From Firmicutes bacterium UBA2116 (GTDB lineage Bacteria > Bacillota > Clostridia > Tissierellales > Sedimentibacteraceae), in the NCBI GenBank assembly GCA_002331025.1, contig DCYG01000022.1:124001-188000 (forward strand): a DNA stretch of 64,000 nt, given 5' to 3'. Below, in pieces: positions 25,120 through 33,373 of the stretch. The position numbers and the translations under genes were made by a program. Under the pieces are notes generated by a model. The model saw only the letters and a program-made list of their open reading frames with translations, did not search any database and was not told the origin of the DNA. The stretch's first letter is position 1. Every line of letters starts with the position of its first letter.

Positions 25120-25968
25120 ATGGAATATGCGCTGCAGTTAATAAATGTAACAAAACAATATAAAGATTTCAAGTTAGACAATATTAATATTAAACTGCCA
25201 CAGGGCTGTATAATGGGCTTTGTAGGAGAAAACGGAGCCGGGAAAAGTACAACTATTAAACTTATATTAGATTTAATAAACCGTGATAGAGGTCAAATAA
25301 CTGTGTTGGGGAAGGACAATAAAATTGACTTTAATTCAATTAAAGAAAATATTGGTGTCGTAATGGATGAATCAAGCTTTCCTGATAATTTAAATTCAAG
25401 AGAAATTAATAAATTTATGAAAAGAATTTATAAAACATGGGATGAGGATAAATTTTTTAAATTACTTAAGCAATTTTCAATTGCCGAAGATAAAAGCATA
25501 AAGGATTATTCAAGAGGAATGAAAATGAAGTTTTCTATAGCGGTTTCATTGTCTCATGATTCTAAAATATTGATAATGGATGAAGCTACCAGCGGATTAG
25601 ATCCAATAGTAAGAGAAGAAATTTTGGATATTTTTCTGGAATTTATACAGGAAGAATCCAATTCCATATTTATTTCATCTCATATTATCAGTGATTTAGA
25701 AAAAATCTGTGATTATATAACATTTATTCATAAGGGTAAAATTGTATTTTCAGAGCCTAAAGATGAATTATTAGAGAAATACGGCATATTAAAATGTTCA
25801 GAAAAGGAATTAGAAAAAATAGAGGTTTCTGCTGTTAAAGGGATAAGAAAAAACAAATTCGGAGTTGAGGCATTAATATGCAAGAACAAAGTTAGAGGAA
25901 ACCACGTTATAGATAAAGCTAATATTGAAGATATAATGTTATTTCATGTAAAGGAGCAGGTTTTATGA
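25120..25968 (+). CDS. ABC transporter ATP-binding protein
   Basis: 282 aa. Walker A GENGAGKST, a diverged signature (YSRGMKMKFSIA instead of LSGGQ), Walker B ILIMDEATSGLD and the H-loop SSHI are all visible. The C-terminal 70 residues are variable. It probably pairs with the membrane protein encoded next, which overlaps its stop by 4 nt. In YtrA-regulated systems such transporters often respond to cell-wall antibiotics, but the substrate cannot be read here. Confidence 0.93.
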   Translation: MEYALQLINVTKQYKDFKLDNINIKLPQGCIMGFVGENGAGKSTTIKLILDLINRDRGQITVLGKDNKIDFNSIKENIGVVMDESSFPDNLNSREINKFMKRIYKTWDEDKFFKLLKQFSIAEDKSIKDYSRGMKMKFSIAVSLSHDSKILIMDEATSGLDPIVREEILDIFLEFIQEESNSIFISSHIISDLEKICDYITFIHKGKIVFSEPKDELLEKYGILKCSEKELEKIEVSAVKGIRKNKFGVEALICKNKVRGNHVIDKANIEDIMLFHVKEQVL

Positions 25969-26576
25969 TAGGTCTTATTATTAAAGATTTAATAAATTTA
26001 AAAAAGCTTTCAAAAATATATTTATTAATATTATTATTTTACTTTATAGTAAGTATGGCAGGCGGAAATCAGGATATGTTTGGTGGAATGATAGTTATGC
26101 TTGCTGTTATGATCCCTATAACTGCATTGTCATACGACGAAAAAAATAAATGGAATAGATATGCTTTGACGATGCCCCTGATGAGAGGCACAATAGTTCT
26201 GAGCAAGTACATTTTAGGCTTGATATTTCTAATTGCAGCTTTTACTTTAGCATTTATAACTAACATTATATTTACCGAAATTATTTTATATGAAAATCTT
26301 ATGATTAATTTGACAACTTTTTCGGTTGGTATCATAATGATATCTTTTATCCTGCCGATAATTTTAAAATTCGGTGTTGAAAAAGGACGTATACTCATGA
26401 TGATAGTAATTTTTACACCGGTAGCCATTATAGTAATGCTGCCTAAATTAGGAATTCCGGCACCTGAGCAAGAAACAATAGAAATGTTTTTAAAATATCT
26501 GCCCATAGCAGCTATAATAACATATGTATTATCAATTTTAGTATCAGTGTCAATCTATAAGAAAAAAGAGTTTTAG
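25965..26576 (+). CDS. ABC-2 type permease
   Basis: 203 aa with six hydrophobic segments and the family-typical cytoplasmic turn SYDEKNKWNRYALTMPLMRG after the second helix. It forms the membrane part of the exporter with the ATPase upstream. It overlaps that gene by 4 nt and is the last gene of the GntR operon. No clear terminator follows. Confidence 0.85.
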   Translation: MIGLIIKDLINLKKLSKIYLLILLFYFIVSMAGGNQDMFGGMIVMLAVMIPITALSYDEKNKWNRYALTMPLMRGTIVLSKYILGLIFLIAAFTLAFITNIIFTEIILYENLMINLTTFSVGIIMISFILPIILKFGVEKGRILMMIVIFTPVAIIVMLPKLGIPAPEQETIEMFLKYLPIAAIITYVLSILVSVSIYKKKEF

Positions 26577-26692
26577 TAATTAGTTTAATTAAATTGTTTT
26601 ATATAATTTGAACCATAAACAAAATACCTTTATTGCATATAATACTATTAAATGTTTTTTAATTAGATTATTCCTAAGAAAGGGTATTTTAT

Positions 26693-27199
26693 ATGATTAA
26701 TAATATGTATCAACGACAATTATTCGATTATTATATGAATCAATGCAATAACTTATATTATCCGAAAAACATAAATTCAAGCCAATTTAATATGTTAGAA
26801 AGCACAAACAATACTGGGTTTATAAGATTAAATATTGTAAATCAAAGGGGTGAACCCCCTGTTACTAACGCTACAATAACAATATATGTTACTGATGGCA
26901 TAGAACGTGATATTCCGGTCATGCATATAATTACAACTATAAACCCAATTAGAATAGAATTGCCTATGGCCTATGAATTAGGAACTCAAATTGCAGGACC
27001 TGAATATAACTTTTCTACCTATAATATAAGGGTAGATGCTTTTGGGTACTTTGCCAATATTGTATATAATATTCGCTTATTCCCCAATACAACAACTGAT
27101 TTTGATATAGTGATGATTCCGATTACACCAATTGAGAGGACTCCTGTTTTAGAAGAAAGAATAGATATACCTCCCCATCCAAGAGATGTGGTATTATAA
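26693..27199 (+). CDS. Protein with a carboxypeptidase-regulatory-like beta-sandwich domain
   Basis: 168 aa, no signal peptide. Residues about 42-145 (GFIRLNIVNQRGEPPVTNAT to TDFDIVMIPI) resemble the transthyretin-like/carboxypeptidase regulatory fold. They are closest in style to the N-terminal domain of clostridial spore-cortex and peptidoglycan-binding proteins (STYNIRVDAFGYFANIVYNI). The C-terminal tail is rich in P (RIDIPPHPRDVVL). Function unknown; a spore or envelope structural role is a guess. ATG follows AGAAAGGGTATTTTAT, and an AT-rich spacer of about 115 nt precedes it. Confidence 0.55.
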   Translation: MINNMYQRQLFDYYMNQCNNLYYPKNINSSQFNMLESTNNTGFIRLNIVNQRGEPPVTNATITIYVTDGIERDIPVMHIITTINPIRIELPMAYELGTQIAGPEYNFSTYNIRVDAFGYFANIVYNIRLFPNTTTDFDIVMIPITPIERTPVLEERIDIPPHPRDVVL

Positions 27200-27263
27200 A
27201 AACACATGGGGGATGGCTCTCACCGTACCAATAATTAAAACTGTTCTCTCCGGATTGCTAAAA

Positions 27264-27310
27264 ATAACCCTATACATGAATAATGCTCACATATTCGTGT
27301 ATAGGGTTAT
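27264..27310. repeat. Long near-perfect hairpin (19-bp arms)
   Basis: ATAACCCTATACATGAATA (27264-27282) pairs with TATTCGTGTATAGGGTTAT (27292-27310) with one G-T pair; 9-nt loop. No T run follows on either side, so it is not an ordinary terminator. It marks the boundary between the core part and the accessory array. Confidence 0.7.
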
Positions 27311-27379
27311 ATAAATTTGTACTAATGAAAAATTTCTATCAATCCAGCTTATTCCATAGTATAATGATAGTATGAAGTC

Positions 27380-27406
27380 GGATGTGCCCTGCGATTTTTT
27401 GAATAG
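27380..27406 (+). pseudogene. C-terminal remnant of a VOC gene
   Basis: Nine codons reading GCALRFFE-stop match the end of the intact VOC gene at 50256-50669 (GYALRFFE-stop). 25 of 27 bases agree across the fragment. Nothing upstream is recognisable, so only the tail survives. It shows that an array gene was once present here. Confidence 0.55.
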
Positions 27407-27468
27407 TGTCAATGAGTTTGAGTTATAAGCATAATGCCTATTCTGGTTTTTATATAATGGAGGTTTAT

Positions 27469-28329
27469 ATGAAAGAGAAACAATCTTTAAATCCCGTAAA
27501 ATCTATCTTGATTATTTATTTGATATGTTTTTTATTCAGAATAGTTGAATATATGGTTGTTCGCACGGATCAAAGTATTTTTGGAGAGGCATTCATACAT
27601 AAGTTGATAGGAATCTTCGTACTCTTACTGGCAGTAAGGTATTTTTCTATCATGTGGTCGGAAGTAGGATTTACAAACAAATCGATGATAAAATATATCT
27701 TTTATGGTCTGAGCCTTGGGGTATCCGTATTTATAATCTCATACGCAGCCGAGTTTTTTATGCAGTTGTCAAGAGGAAGGTCCCCATCAATGCAAATCTA
27801 TGTCACAAGCTATGGGATTGACGGTAATCAGGGGAAGCAAACTGATCTATTGTTTTTCGTTTTTTGTATCGTCGGAAATATTATCAATGTTGTTATGGAA
27901 GAAGGTATTTTCAGAGGTTTATTCATTAAGCTGGCGCAAAAGAGGTATTCTTTTATAAAAGCAGTAATTTTATCTTCTGCACTTTTTGGCATATGGCATA
28001 TTGCAGCTCCTGTACGCAGTATGTTGGACGGAGAAATGAGCACATCAGGAGCTGTTATGTATGCCCTGATGCTCGTTTTAACAACAGGGGTTACGGGAGC
28101 CAAATTCTGCTTACTCACCAAAATCACCGGATCTCTTTGGATGCCGATGGCAGACCATTTTTTCAATAATAGTATTGTTAATACTCTACACATCGTATCG
28201 CTTTCCGGTGCTGACGAATTACAAGTAATTCGTATTACAATTGCGCAAACGGTATCGTTTCTGATTGTCCTATTTATCTATTGGAAAAGTGGAGCACACA
28301 AAAAGTCCACATTTCGTGCATACACATAG
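27469..28329 (+). CDS. CPBP-family intramembrane protease (Abi/CAAX-type)
   Basis: 286 aa with about seven membrane segments. The catalytic motifs of the family are present: EEGIFRGLF (EExxxR), SALFGIWHI (FxxxH) and a late N/H segment (MADHFFNNSIVN). CPBP proteins are intramembrane glutamate proteases linked to bacteriocin immunity or protein processing; the target is unknown. The start ATG 27469 follows ATGGAGGTTTAT, while the open frame to 27406 has no ribosome binding site and begins inside the VOC remnant. Confidence 0.88.
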   Translation: MKEKQSLNPVKSILIIYLICFLFRIVEYMVVRTDQSIFGEAFIHKLIGIFVLLLAVRYFSIMWSEVGFTNKSMIKYIFYGLSLGVSVFIISYAAEFFMQLSRGRSPSMQIYVTSYGIDGNQGKQTDLLFFVFCIVGNIINVVMEEGIFRGLFIKLAQKRYSFIKAVILSSALFGIWHIAAPVRSMLDGEMSTSGAVMYALMLVLTTGVTGAKFCLLTKITGSLWMPMADHFFNNSIVNTLHIVSLSGADELQVIRITIAQTVSFLIVLFIYWKSGAHKKSTFRAYT

Positions 28330-28551
28330 AGGACTACCGGATTTTCGATTGTTTCTTGGGTGTTTGCACTATTACTGATACATAAGCCGTCTAATATTGC
28401 AATACAAAAATTATTGGCAATATATAAACCTATTAGTGACAAGGAAGAATTGAATAATGCGGGAAGGTTTATAGGTACGACAGAACGAATAAGGAACTCT
28501 TTTAAGTACGCTTGTGGTAATAGTTGTTTCATTTGTGTTATAATTAGTTAG
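28330..28551 (+). pseudogene. Decayed membrane-protein fragment
   Basis: The frame from 28332 to the TAG at 28549 has no usable start with a ribosome binding site. It reads a hydrophobic stretch (FSIVSWVFALLLIHKPSNIA) then DKEELNNAGRFIGTTERI, which resembles the C-terminal end of DUF3307-type membrane proteins. After that the reading turns atypical. A remnant is the best reading; family assignment is weak. Confidence 0.35.
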
Positions 28552-28553
28552 GA

Positions 28554-28566
28554 AAATAGGAATTTG
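28554..28566. repeat. Spacer motif AAATAGGAATTTG
   Basis: One of about twelve spacer motifs fitting AAAT-N3-AATTT in the array (others at 31203, 31549, 32081, 34616, 35233, 34775, 38485, 42833, 45095, 52902, 52955). AT richness lowers the weight of each single one. Confidence 0.3.
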
Positions 28567-28602
28567 TAGTGTAAATTACTTAGATAATAGAAAGGATAAA
28601 AC

Positions 28603-29046
28603 ATGGACAAAGCTAAGCTTACCAAATCACTTGAAGTTATGAATGAACGATTCGGACATGATACACTCATTTCACTCGCTACTACTGACGGTAATATTCC
28701 TGCTGTACGCATTATAAACAGTTACTATGAAAATGGGGCATTTTATACAATCACGCATGCACTCTCCAATAAGATTAAGCAGATAGAAGTAAATTCTACA
28801 GTTGCAATATGCGGTGAATGGTTTACTGCTCATGGTGTTGGTGAAAACATAGGATATATTTGTGATGATTCAAACACAGAAATTGCCACGAAACTGAGAA
28901 AAGTATTTTCAGCATGGTATTACAATGGCCATACAGATGAAAATAACCCTAATACAATTATTCTACGTATCAGATTGACAGACGCAGTTCTTTTTAGTCA
29001 CGGCACAAGGTATGATATTGATTTCAAAGAAGTTCTTAATTATTGA
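28603..29046 (+). CDS. Pyridoxamine 5'-phosphate oxidase-fold protein
   Basis: 147 aa, flavin-binding split-barrel fold (LISLATTDGNIPAVRIINSY, then FYTITHALSNKIKQIEVNSTVAICGEWFTAHG). It belongs to the group of small uncharacterised PNPOx-like proteins, often F420- or FMN-dependent reductases; true PdxH activity is not implied. It is related in design to the gene at 63661 (GEWFTAHGVGENIGY versus FEWFSGNGTGENLGW). ATG follows GAAAGGATAAAAC. First intact small-enzyme gene after the CPBP protease. Confidence 0.8.
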   Translation: MDKAKLTKSLEVMNERFGHDTLISLATTDGNIPAVRIINSYYENGAFYTITHALSNKIKQIEVNSTVAICGEWFTAHGVGENIGYICDDSNTEIATKLRKVFSAWYYNGHTDENNPNTIILRIRLTDAVLFSHGTRYDIDFKEVLNY

Positions 29047-29160
29047 CCACCTAAGTTACAAAATCATCAGGATTCATTGAAAAATATATAAACGAGATTT
29101 CTTGTGCCAATAAACAAACGGGGGATTTCAGCCCGGATGGAAGCTTTCATACGAGAGAAC

Positions 29161-29702
29161 GAATTTAAAAATGTAAGCAAAATAATTGCTATTATTACAT
29201 GTGGATGATATTTGTGCGGAGCGGATGATTCGTTAGAAAAGTTGTTTTTAGAAAAGGGCTTCCTAAACCTACCGTCTATTCGCTCGTTATGGTCACAAAC
29301 TATTCGATATTACATGATATACCTAAGCTGAAAATTCAGAAAAAGAAGCTGCTTCATGCTGCAAAGGAGCTTGATAGAATCCTGAAAGGAGAAAAAAGAC
29401 CTTATCGAAGCAATAGATTCATACGAAGAATAACACCTAAGATACATGAAGAATATGAAAAAAAACGAACAACATCACCATTTAATGTAAATGACTCTTG
29501 TATAAGCTGTGGGATATGCGTTAAAAACTGTCCAGTGAATGCAATGGAGATGGGAGAAATAAAACCATCATGGGTGATGCCAAAATGTGATAATTGCTTG
29601 CATTGCCTGCATCATTGCCCGGTTGATGCAATCAATTATGGAGATTCCACGCAGAATCGACTTAGATACACATATGAATCATGCTTTAAGGAAAGTACAT
29701 AA
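29161..29702 (+). pseudogene. Broken EFR1-family flavodoxin-ferredoxin gene
   Basis: EFR1 proteins join a flavodoxin-like domain to a two-[4Fe-4S] ferredoxin domain. Here the flavodoxin part is broken: EFKNVSKIIAIITCG, an in-frame TGA at 29206, YLCGADDSLEKLFLEKG, then a frame change near 29254-29258 after which LPKPTVYSLVMVTNYSI continues. The ferredoxin part is intact, with CISCGICVKNCP and CDNCLHCLHHCP. The open frame from 29289 alone encodes 137 aa without flavodoxin and without a ribosome binding site. A pseudogene is most likely; a surviving ferredoxin-only product is possible. Confidence 0.75.
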
Positions 29703-29755
29703 TATATTTTACGGTATAATCGTATTAAAAGAAAAGAAAGAGAGGATTTAATAGA

Positions 29756-30202
29756 ATGTTTCGCTATGTACATACGAATATTATTGCTAAGGATGCAAAA
29801 AAGCTGATTGATTTTTATAAGACAGTGTTTCGCTGCAAAAGTATTAATGAAACGCGCGATCTGCGCGGAGAATGGTTAGACAGACTCACAGCTCTTAATG
29901 AAGCACATATCACGGGGGAGCATCTTGTATTGCCCGGATATGAAGAGCACTATCCAACTCTTGAAATATTTTCATATGACATGCTGGAAATATCTATAAA
30001 TCCGCTGATTAACCGTCCGGGTATTGCACATATGGCATTTGAAGTTGATGATGTAGAAGAAACTTTAGCTGAAATCATTAAGGCAGGTGGAAGCACTGTC
30101 GGTGAGTTGGTTTCTGCATCTTATCCAAATGGGAAAGAAGCAGTATTTGTTTATGCACGAGACCCAGAGGGTAATATTCTTGAACTCCAAAGCTGGAGAT
30201 AA
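29756..30202 (+). CDS. VOC-family (glyoxalase-fold) protein
   Basis: 148 aa with two beta-alpha-beta-beta-beta modules (MFRYVHTNIIAKDAKKLIDF at the start; GIAHMAFEVDDVEETL and YARDPEGNILELQSW in the second). The metal ligands typical of lactoylglutathione lyases fit H6 and the late E in ILELQ. Such proteins act as lyases, dioxygenases or antibiotic-binding proteins; the substrate is unknown. ATG follows GAGAGGATTTAATAGA. Stand-alone gene. Confidence 0.85.
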   Translation: MFRYVHTNIIAKDAKKLIDFYKTVFRCKSINETRDLRGEWLDRLTALNEAHITGEHLVLPGYEEHYPTLEIFSYDMLEISINPLINRPGIAHMAFEVDDVEETLAEIIKAGGSTVGELVSASYPNGKEAVFVYARDPEGNILELQSWR

Positions 30203-30247
30203 ATATGGATTGGCTTAACGAAGTACAAAATAGATTTAAATGAATGA

Positions 30248-30300
30248 CACAAATATTGCGGAGATATAAAATAAGAACAGAAAATAACACTAGTTATAAC
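30248..30300 (+). pseudogene. Collapsed remnant of an aadE-like gene
   Basis: The stretch GCGGAGATATAAAATAAGAA is the ribosome binding site and start of the aadE-like gene at 33748 with ATG changed to ATA. After ACAGAAAA the sequence jumps to TAACACTAGTTATAA, which matches the end of aadE (TAACATTAGCTATAA at about 34603). So the interior of a second copy seems deleted. The bases before it also resemble those before 33748. Confidence 0.5.
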
Positions 30301-30320
30301 GCTATAACGGAGGATATCAG

Positions 30321-31163
30321 ATGGCTCCAAAATTAATAATTGTAGAAGGATTACCGGGATCGGGAAAATCAACAACTGCGAAACAGATCTTTGATATTCT
30401 TAATTCTAAAGGAATTGATGCTGAACTTTATACAGAAGGAAACCTTAATCATCCGGCAGATTTTGATGGAGTAGCATACTTTGATAGTGAGAAATTTAAA
30501 ATTTTTGAGAAAATTTATCCGGAAAGCGATGATATACTGAATAAAATTAAAATTAAACATCTTACCGGATATTTGATTCCATATAGAAAAGCAGTTGAGG
30601 AGCAGCAAATAAAATTTGAAAATAAGCTATTTAATGATATTATCAAAAATGATATTTATGAATTGCCGATAGAACTTCATATAAAATTAATACTAAACAG
30701 ATGGAATAATTTTGCAACAAGCTATGTAAAGAATAATAAAGTTATTATTTTTGAAAGTTGTTTTATACAAAACCCAATAACAGTTAGTATGATTAAAAAT
30801 AATTGTTCCAAAGATATAACTATAAGTTACATAAACAATTTAGCAAATATAATTATACCATTAGAACCAATATTAATATATGTAGAACAAAACTCTATCA
30901 GGGAATCTTTTATGAAAGCTGTGTCCGAGAGGAAAAAAGAATGGATTGATGGATTCATAGATTATTATACAAATCAAGGATATGGATTATATAATAACTT
31001 AAAGGGGATAGAAGGAATAATAGAAATTCTTAAAGCAAGAAATATTTTTGAAAAAGAGATTTATGATTCGATTAATTTAGCCAAATACAAAATTGATAAT
31101 TCTAAATTTGATCTCGAGTTGCTTAAGGAAAGAATAACCCCAATTATAGATAGAAACTTTTAA
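30321..31163 (+). CDS. P-loop kinase-like protein
   Basis: 280 aa. The N-terminal PKLIIVEGLPGSGKSTTAKQI is a Walker A loop of the thymidylate/nucleotide kinase type. No other family motif is clear beyond VIIFESCFIQNPIT (Walker-B-like) and SERKKEWIDGFIDYYTNQG. Relatives are annotated only as hypothetical or AAA-like. ATG follows ACGGAGGATATCAG. A damaged second copy of its 3' third is found at 35594-35736. Confidence 0.65.
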   Translation: MAPKLIIVEGLPGSGKSTTAKQIFDILNSKGIDAELYTEGNLNHPADFDGVAYFDSEKFKIFEKIYPESDDILNKIKIKHLTGYLIPYRKAVEEQQIKFENKLFNDIIKNDIYELPIELHIKLILNRWNNFATSYVKNNKVIIFESCFIQNPITVSMIKNNCSKDITISYINNLANIIIPLEPILIYVEQNSIRESFMKAVSERKKEWIDGFIDYYTNQGYGLYNNLKGIEGIIEILKARNIFEKEIYDSINLAKYKIDNSKFDLELLKERITPIIDRNF

Positions 31164-31265
31164 CACATAGGCAATGGTGAGAATCATATAAGGCTTATAG
31201 AAAAATAGGAATTTGCCTTTGGTTAAAATATTCATTAATTATAGAAAAAGATAGGAGTAATCAAG

Positions 31266-31511
31266 ATGGATGACGATAATAGAACCAATCATAAAGACTT
31301 AAAAGAAAACATTGATAGGCCGGATGATGAAAGTACAGAGATAAATGGTACTAACGAAACAAATTATACAGGTGTTTTTCTGACTATAGGTGCTGGGATA
31401 GGAGTTTCGTTTGGAATTTTATTCGATAATTTAGCCATCGGTATTTCCCTTGGCGCTGGACTTGGTATAGTGATTGGTGCAGTTGTTGAATCTGCAAAAA
31501 AGAAAAAATAA
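31266..31511 (+). CDS. Small glycine-rich membrane protein
   Basis: 81 aa. The first 36 residues are charged (D, E, N, T). The rest is one or two membrane helices with GxxxG spacing (TIGAGIGVSFGILFDNLAIG, ISLGAGLGIVIGAVVESAKK), then a lysine tail. The same helix design with FDNLAIG/FDNIALG occurs at the end of the 40863-41321 protein, so the two belong to one family. Function unknown. It has a good ribosome binding site (AGGAGTAATCAAG). Confidence 0.6.
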   Translation: MDDDNRTNHKDLKENIDRPDDESTEINGTNETNYTGVFLTIGAGIGVSFGILFDNLAIGISLGAGLGIVIGAVVESAKKKK

Positions 31512-31544
31512 GAACCATGAATCAATAATAAATACAGCAATAGT

Positions 31545-31561
31545 TGGTAAATTCCAATTTG
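31545..31561. repeat. 17-bp direct repeat, left copy
   Basis: TGGTAAATTCCAATTTG, identical to 32077-32093; the two bracket the Lnu-like gene at a 532-bp interval. This copy lies just before that gene's ribosome binding site. Confidence 0.8.
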
Positions 31562-31575
31562 AACGGAGGGATTGC

Positions 31576-32070
31576 ATGGTAAATAAAACAGATGCCATTG
31601 AGATAATAACATATGCTGAAGAAAATGGAATTAGTATTTGGATAGATGGCGGTTGGGGAGTAGATGCGCTATTAGGAGTGGAAACAAGAGCACACAACGA
31701 TATTGATCTATTTTTGGAAGAAAGTAACAGTAAAAAGTTTATTGAAATATTAATAGAAAAAGGCTTTGCTGAAGTTACAGAAGCATATACAACCACATCT
31801 CACACGGTTTGGAAGGATACTAAAGGTAGGATAATTGATCTTCATATATTTAAATTCAACGAACAAGAATACATTGTTTTTGAGGGAGAAGCATATCCTC
31901 CAAGCGTGTTTAGCGGTATCGGGAAAGTAGGCGATAAAATGGTAAAGTGTATTGATGCTGAAAATCAAGTTTTATTTCACTTGGGCTATGAGCATGATGA
32001 AAATGATGTGCATGATGTAAAACTATTGTGCGAGAGATTTGATATTCCTGTTCCGAATGAATACAAGTAA
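31576..32070 (+). CDS. Lincosamide-nucleotidyltransferase-like protein (Lnu/ANT(2'') type)
   Basis: 164 aa. The nucleotidyltransferase core is GGWGVDALLG, then R-x-H-x-DIDLF (ETRAHNDIDLFLEE), the arrangement seen in Lnu enzymes that adenylylate lincomycin and in ANT(2'')-Ia. Later segments FSGIGKVGDKMVKCIDAENQ and LGYEHDENDVHDVKLLCERF also match the family. Actual resistance cannot be inferred from sequence alone. The start ATG 31576 follows ACGGAGGGATTGC; the frame open from 31474 overlaps the previous gene and is not used. It is bracketed by 17-bp direct repeats. Confidence 0.8.
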   Translation: MVNKTDAIEIITYAEENGISIWIDGGWGVDALLGVETRAHNDIDLFLEESNSKKFIEILIEKGFAEVTEAYTTTSHTVWKDTKGRIIDLHIFKFNEQEYIVFEGEAYPPSVFSGIGKVGDKMVKCIDAENQVLFHLGYEHDENDVHDVKLLCERFDIPVPNEYK

Positions 32071-32076
32071 AGTAAC

Positions 32077-32093
32077 TGGTAAATTCCAATTTG
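32077..32093. repeat. 17-bp direct repeat, right copy
   Basis: TGGTAAATTCCAATTTG, six bases after the stop of the Lnu-like gene and directly before the ribosome binding site of the next gene. The following bases CAGGTAG recur after a close relative of the motif at 45095. Confidence 0.8.
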
Positions 32094-32108
32094 CAGGTAG
32101 GAGAGATA

Positions 32109-32627
32109 ATGATGAAAGATGTTTTTTTGGTATACGATACAAGCTGTTTTTATGAAATAGTTATTTTGAATTATTTTATGAGTTTCACAAAATGTGAAGT
32201 AATATTATGCTCATTGGACGGAAAAGCAATACGCACTGCAGAAGGATATTCTGTTAATGTTGATACAGCATTATATGAAATAAATTTAAGCGAAGTAAGA
32301 AGTTTTATCGTACCTGGCGGTGATATATCAATTATTAACAACAAAGAAGTTAAAAATATATTACAAGACCTGAAAAAGAAGAATGTTCTGATTGCAGGAA
32401 TATGTGCTGGTGTTGATTTGTTGGATGACGCCGGGATATTAAGAGATATAAAATCTACACATTCTACAGATGAGGATATAATGAACGATAGCAAAATTAT
32501 TACTTCAAGAGCCAATACTTATGTTGATTTTGCAATTGAAGTTGCAAAAGAATTAGAATTATTTGAGGATGATGCAGATTTAGAAGAAACTATTGATTTC
32601 TGGAAATACCATAAAAGGATGCAATAA
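32109..32627 (+). CDS. DJ-1/PfpI family protein
   Basis: 172 aa of the class I glutamine amidotransferase-like fold (DVFLVYDTSCFYEIVILNYF at the start). The nucleophile elbow is IAGICAGVDLLDDAG with Cys in place. Relatives include chaperones/deglycases and ThiJ-type regulators; this one has no extra domain. The start is ATG 32109 (or 32112) after AGGTAGGAGAG. The last 30 residues (ELFEDDADLEETIDFWKYHK) form an acidic helix seen in close homologs. Confidence 0.82.
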   Translation: MMKDVFLVYDTSCFYEIVILNYFMSFTKCEVILCSLDGKAIRTAEGYSVNVDTALYEINLSEVRSFIVPGGDISIINNKEVKNILQDLKKKNVLIAGICAGVDLLDDAGILRDIKSTHSTDEDIMNDSKIITSRANTYVDFAIEVAKELELFEDDADLEETIDFWKYHKRMQ

Positions 32628-32660
32628 GGTTTAAAACTCAAAAGTGAAGGAGATGAGAAT

Positions 32661-32993
32661 ATGGATTCTGACAATATTTCAATTGAACAAATAAAGAAAA
32701 CAATTACTCCAATATTAAAAAAGTATCATGTGAACAGGGCAATATTATTTGGATCATATGCTTATGGAGAAGCAGTCAAGAACAGTGATATTGATTTATA
32801 TATTGATACAGATGAAAAATTAAAAGGACTGGATTTTCTTGAATTGCTTGAAATTCTTGTTGAAATTCTTGGAAAAGATGTTGATTTAATTGACAAGTCT
32901 CATATAGAACCTAATTCTTTAATACTTCAAGAGATAGAAAATGGAGGGATAATAATATATGAACAATCAGAAAATTATTCAAAAGATAATTAA
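32661..32993 (+). CDS. mntA: MNT-type minimal nucleotidyltransferase (antitoxin of HEPN/MNT pair)
   Basis: 110 aa. The motif GSYAYGEAVKNSDIDLYID (GS-x10-D-x-D) is the minimal nucleotidyltransferase signature; a third Asp sits in KDVDLIDK. In the type VII toxin-antitoxin system HepT/MntA, this protein adds AMP groups to a tyrosine of the HEPN toxin and silences it. ATG follows AAGGAGATGAGAAT. It overlaps the HEPN gene by 35 nt, the usual arrangement. Confidence 0.88.
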   Translation: MDSDNISIEQIKKTITPILKKYHVNRAILFGSYAYGEAVKNSDIDLYIDTDEKLKGLDFLELLEILVEILGKDVDLIDKSHIEPNSLILQEIENGGIIIYEQSENYSKDN

Positions 32994-33285
32994 TTATATC
33001 AACTCCGTATTAAAATACACAAATAATATAACTTATGAAGAATTTATTGTGAATAGCATGATGATAGAAGCATGCATATTTAATTTAAGCCAAATTGGTG
33101 AATTAGTTAATAAGCTTGATAAAGAATATATACTTAAATATCCGGAAGTTCCGTGGAAAAAGATGAAAGGCTTAAGAAACCGCATAATTCATGATTATGA
33201 AGGAGTAAATCTTAAATTAATATGGGAGATTATTTATATTGATATAAAATCATTGAAAGAACAATTATTAAATTTAGATAAATAA
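32959..33285 (+). CDS. hepT: HEPN-domain toxin (HepT, DUF86)
   Basis: 108 aa, all helical. It carries the R-x4-H ribonuclease motif in GLRNRIIHDYEGVNL; the Tyr of the HDY segment is the residue AMPylated by MntA in studied systems. It probably cleaves RNA when not modified. It overlaps mntA by 35 nt. A complete two-gene module, also used by such arrays as a stabiliser. Confidence 0.88.
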   Translation: MNNQKIIQKIINYINSVLKYTNNITYEEFIVNSMMIEACIFNLSQIGELVNKLDKEYILKYPEVPWKKMKGLRNRIIHDYEGVNLKLIWEIIYIDIKSLKEQLLNLDK

Positions 33286-33373
33286 CTTTTAATTTTATAT
33301 TATTTGAAATTAATTTGTTGAGTATAATTTTATATAGGGGGGGTATTGATAATGTACAGAAAAAGCGTTTTAG

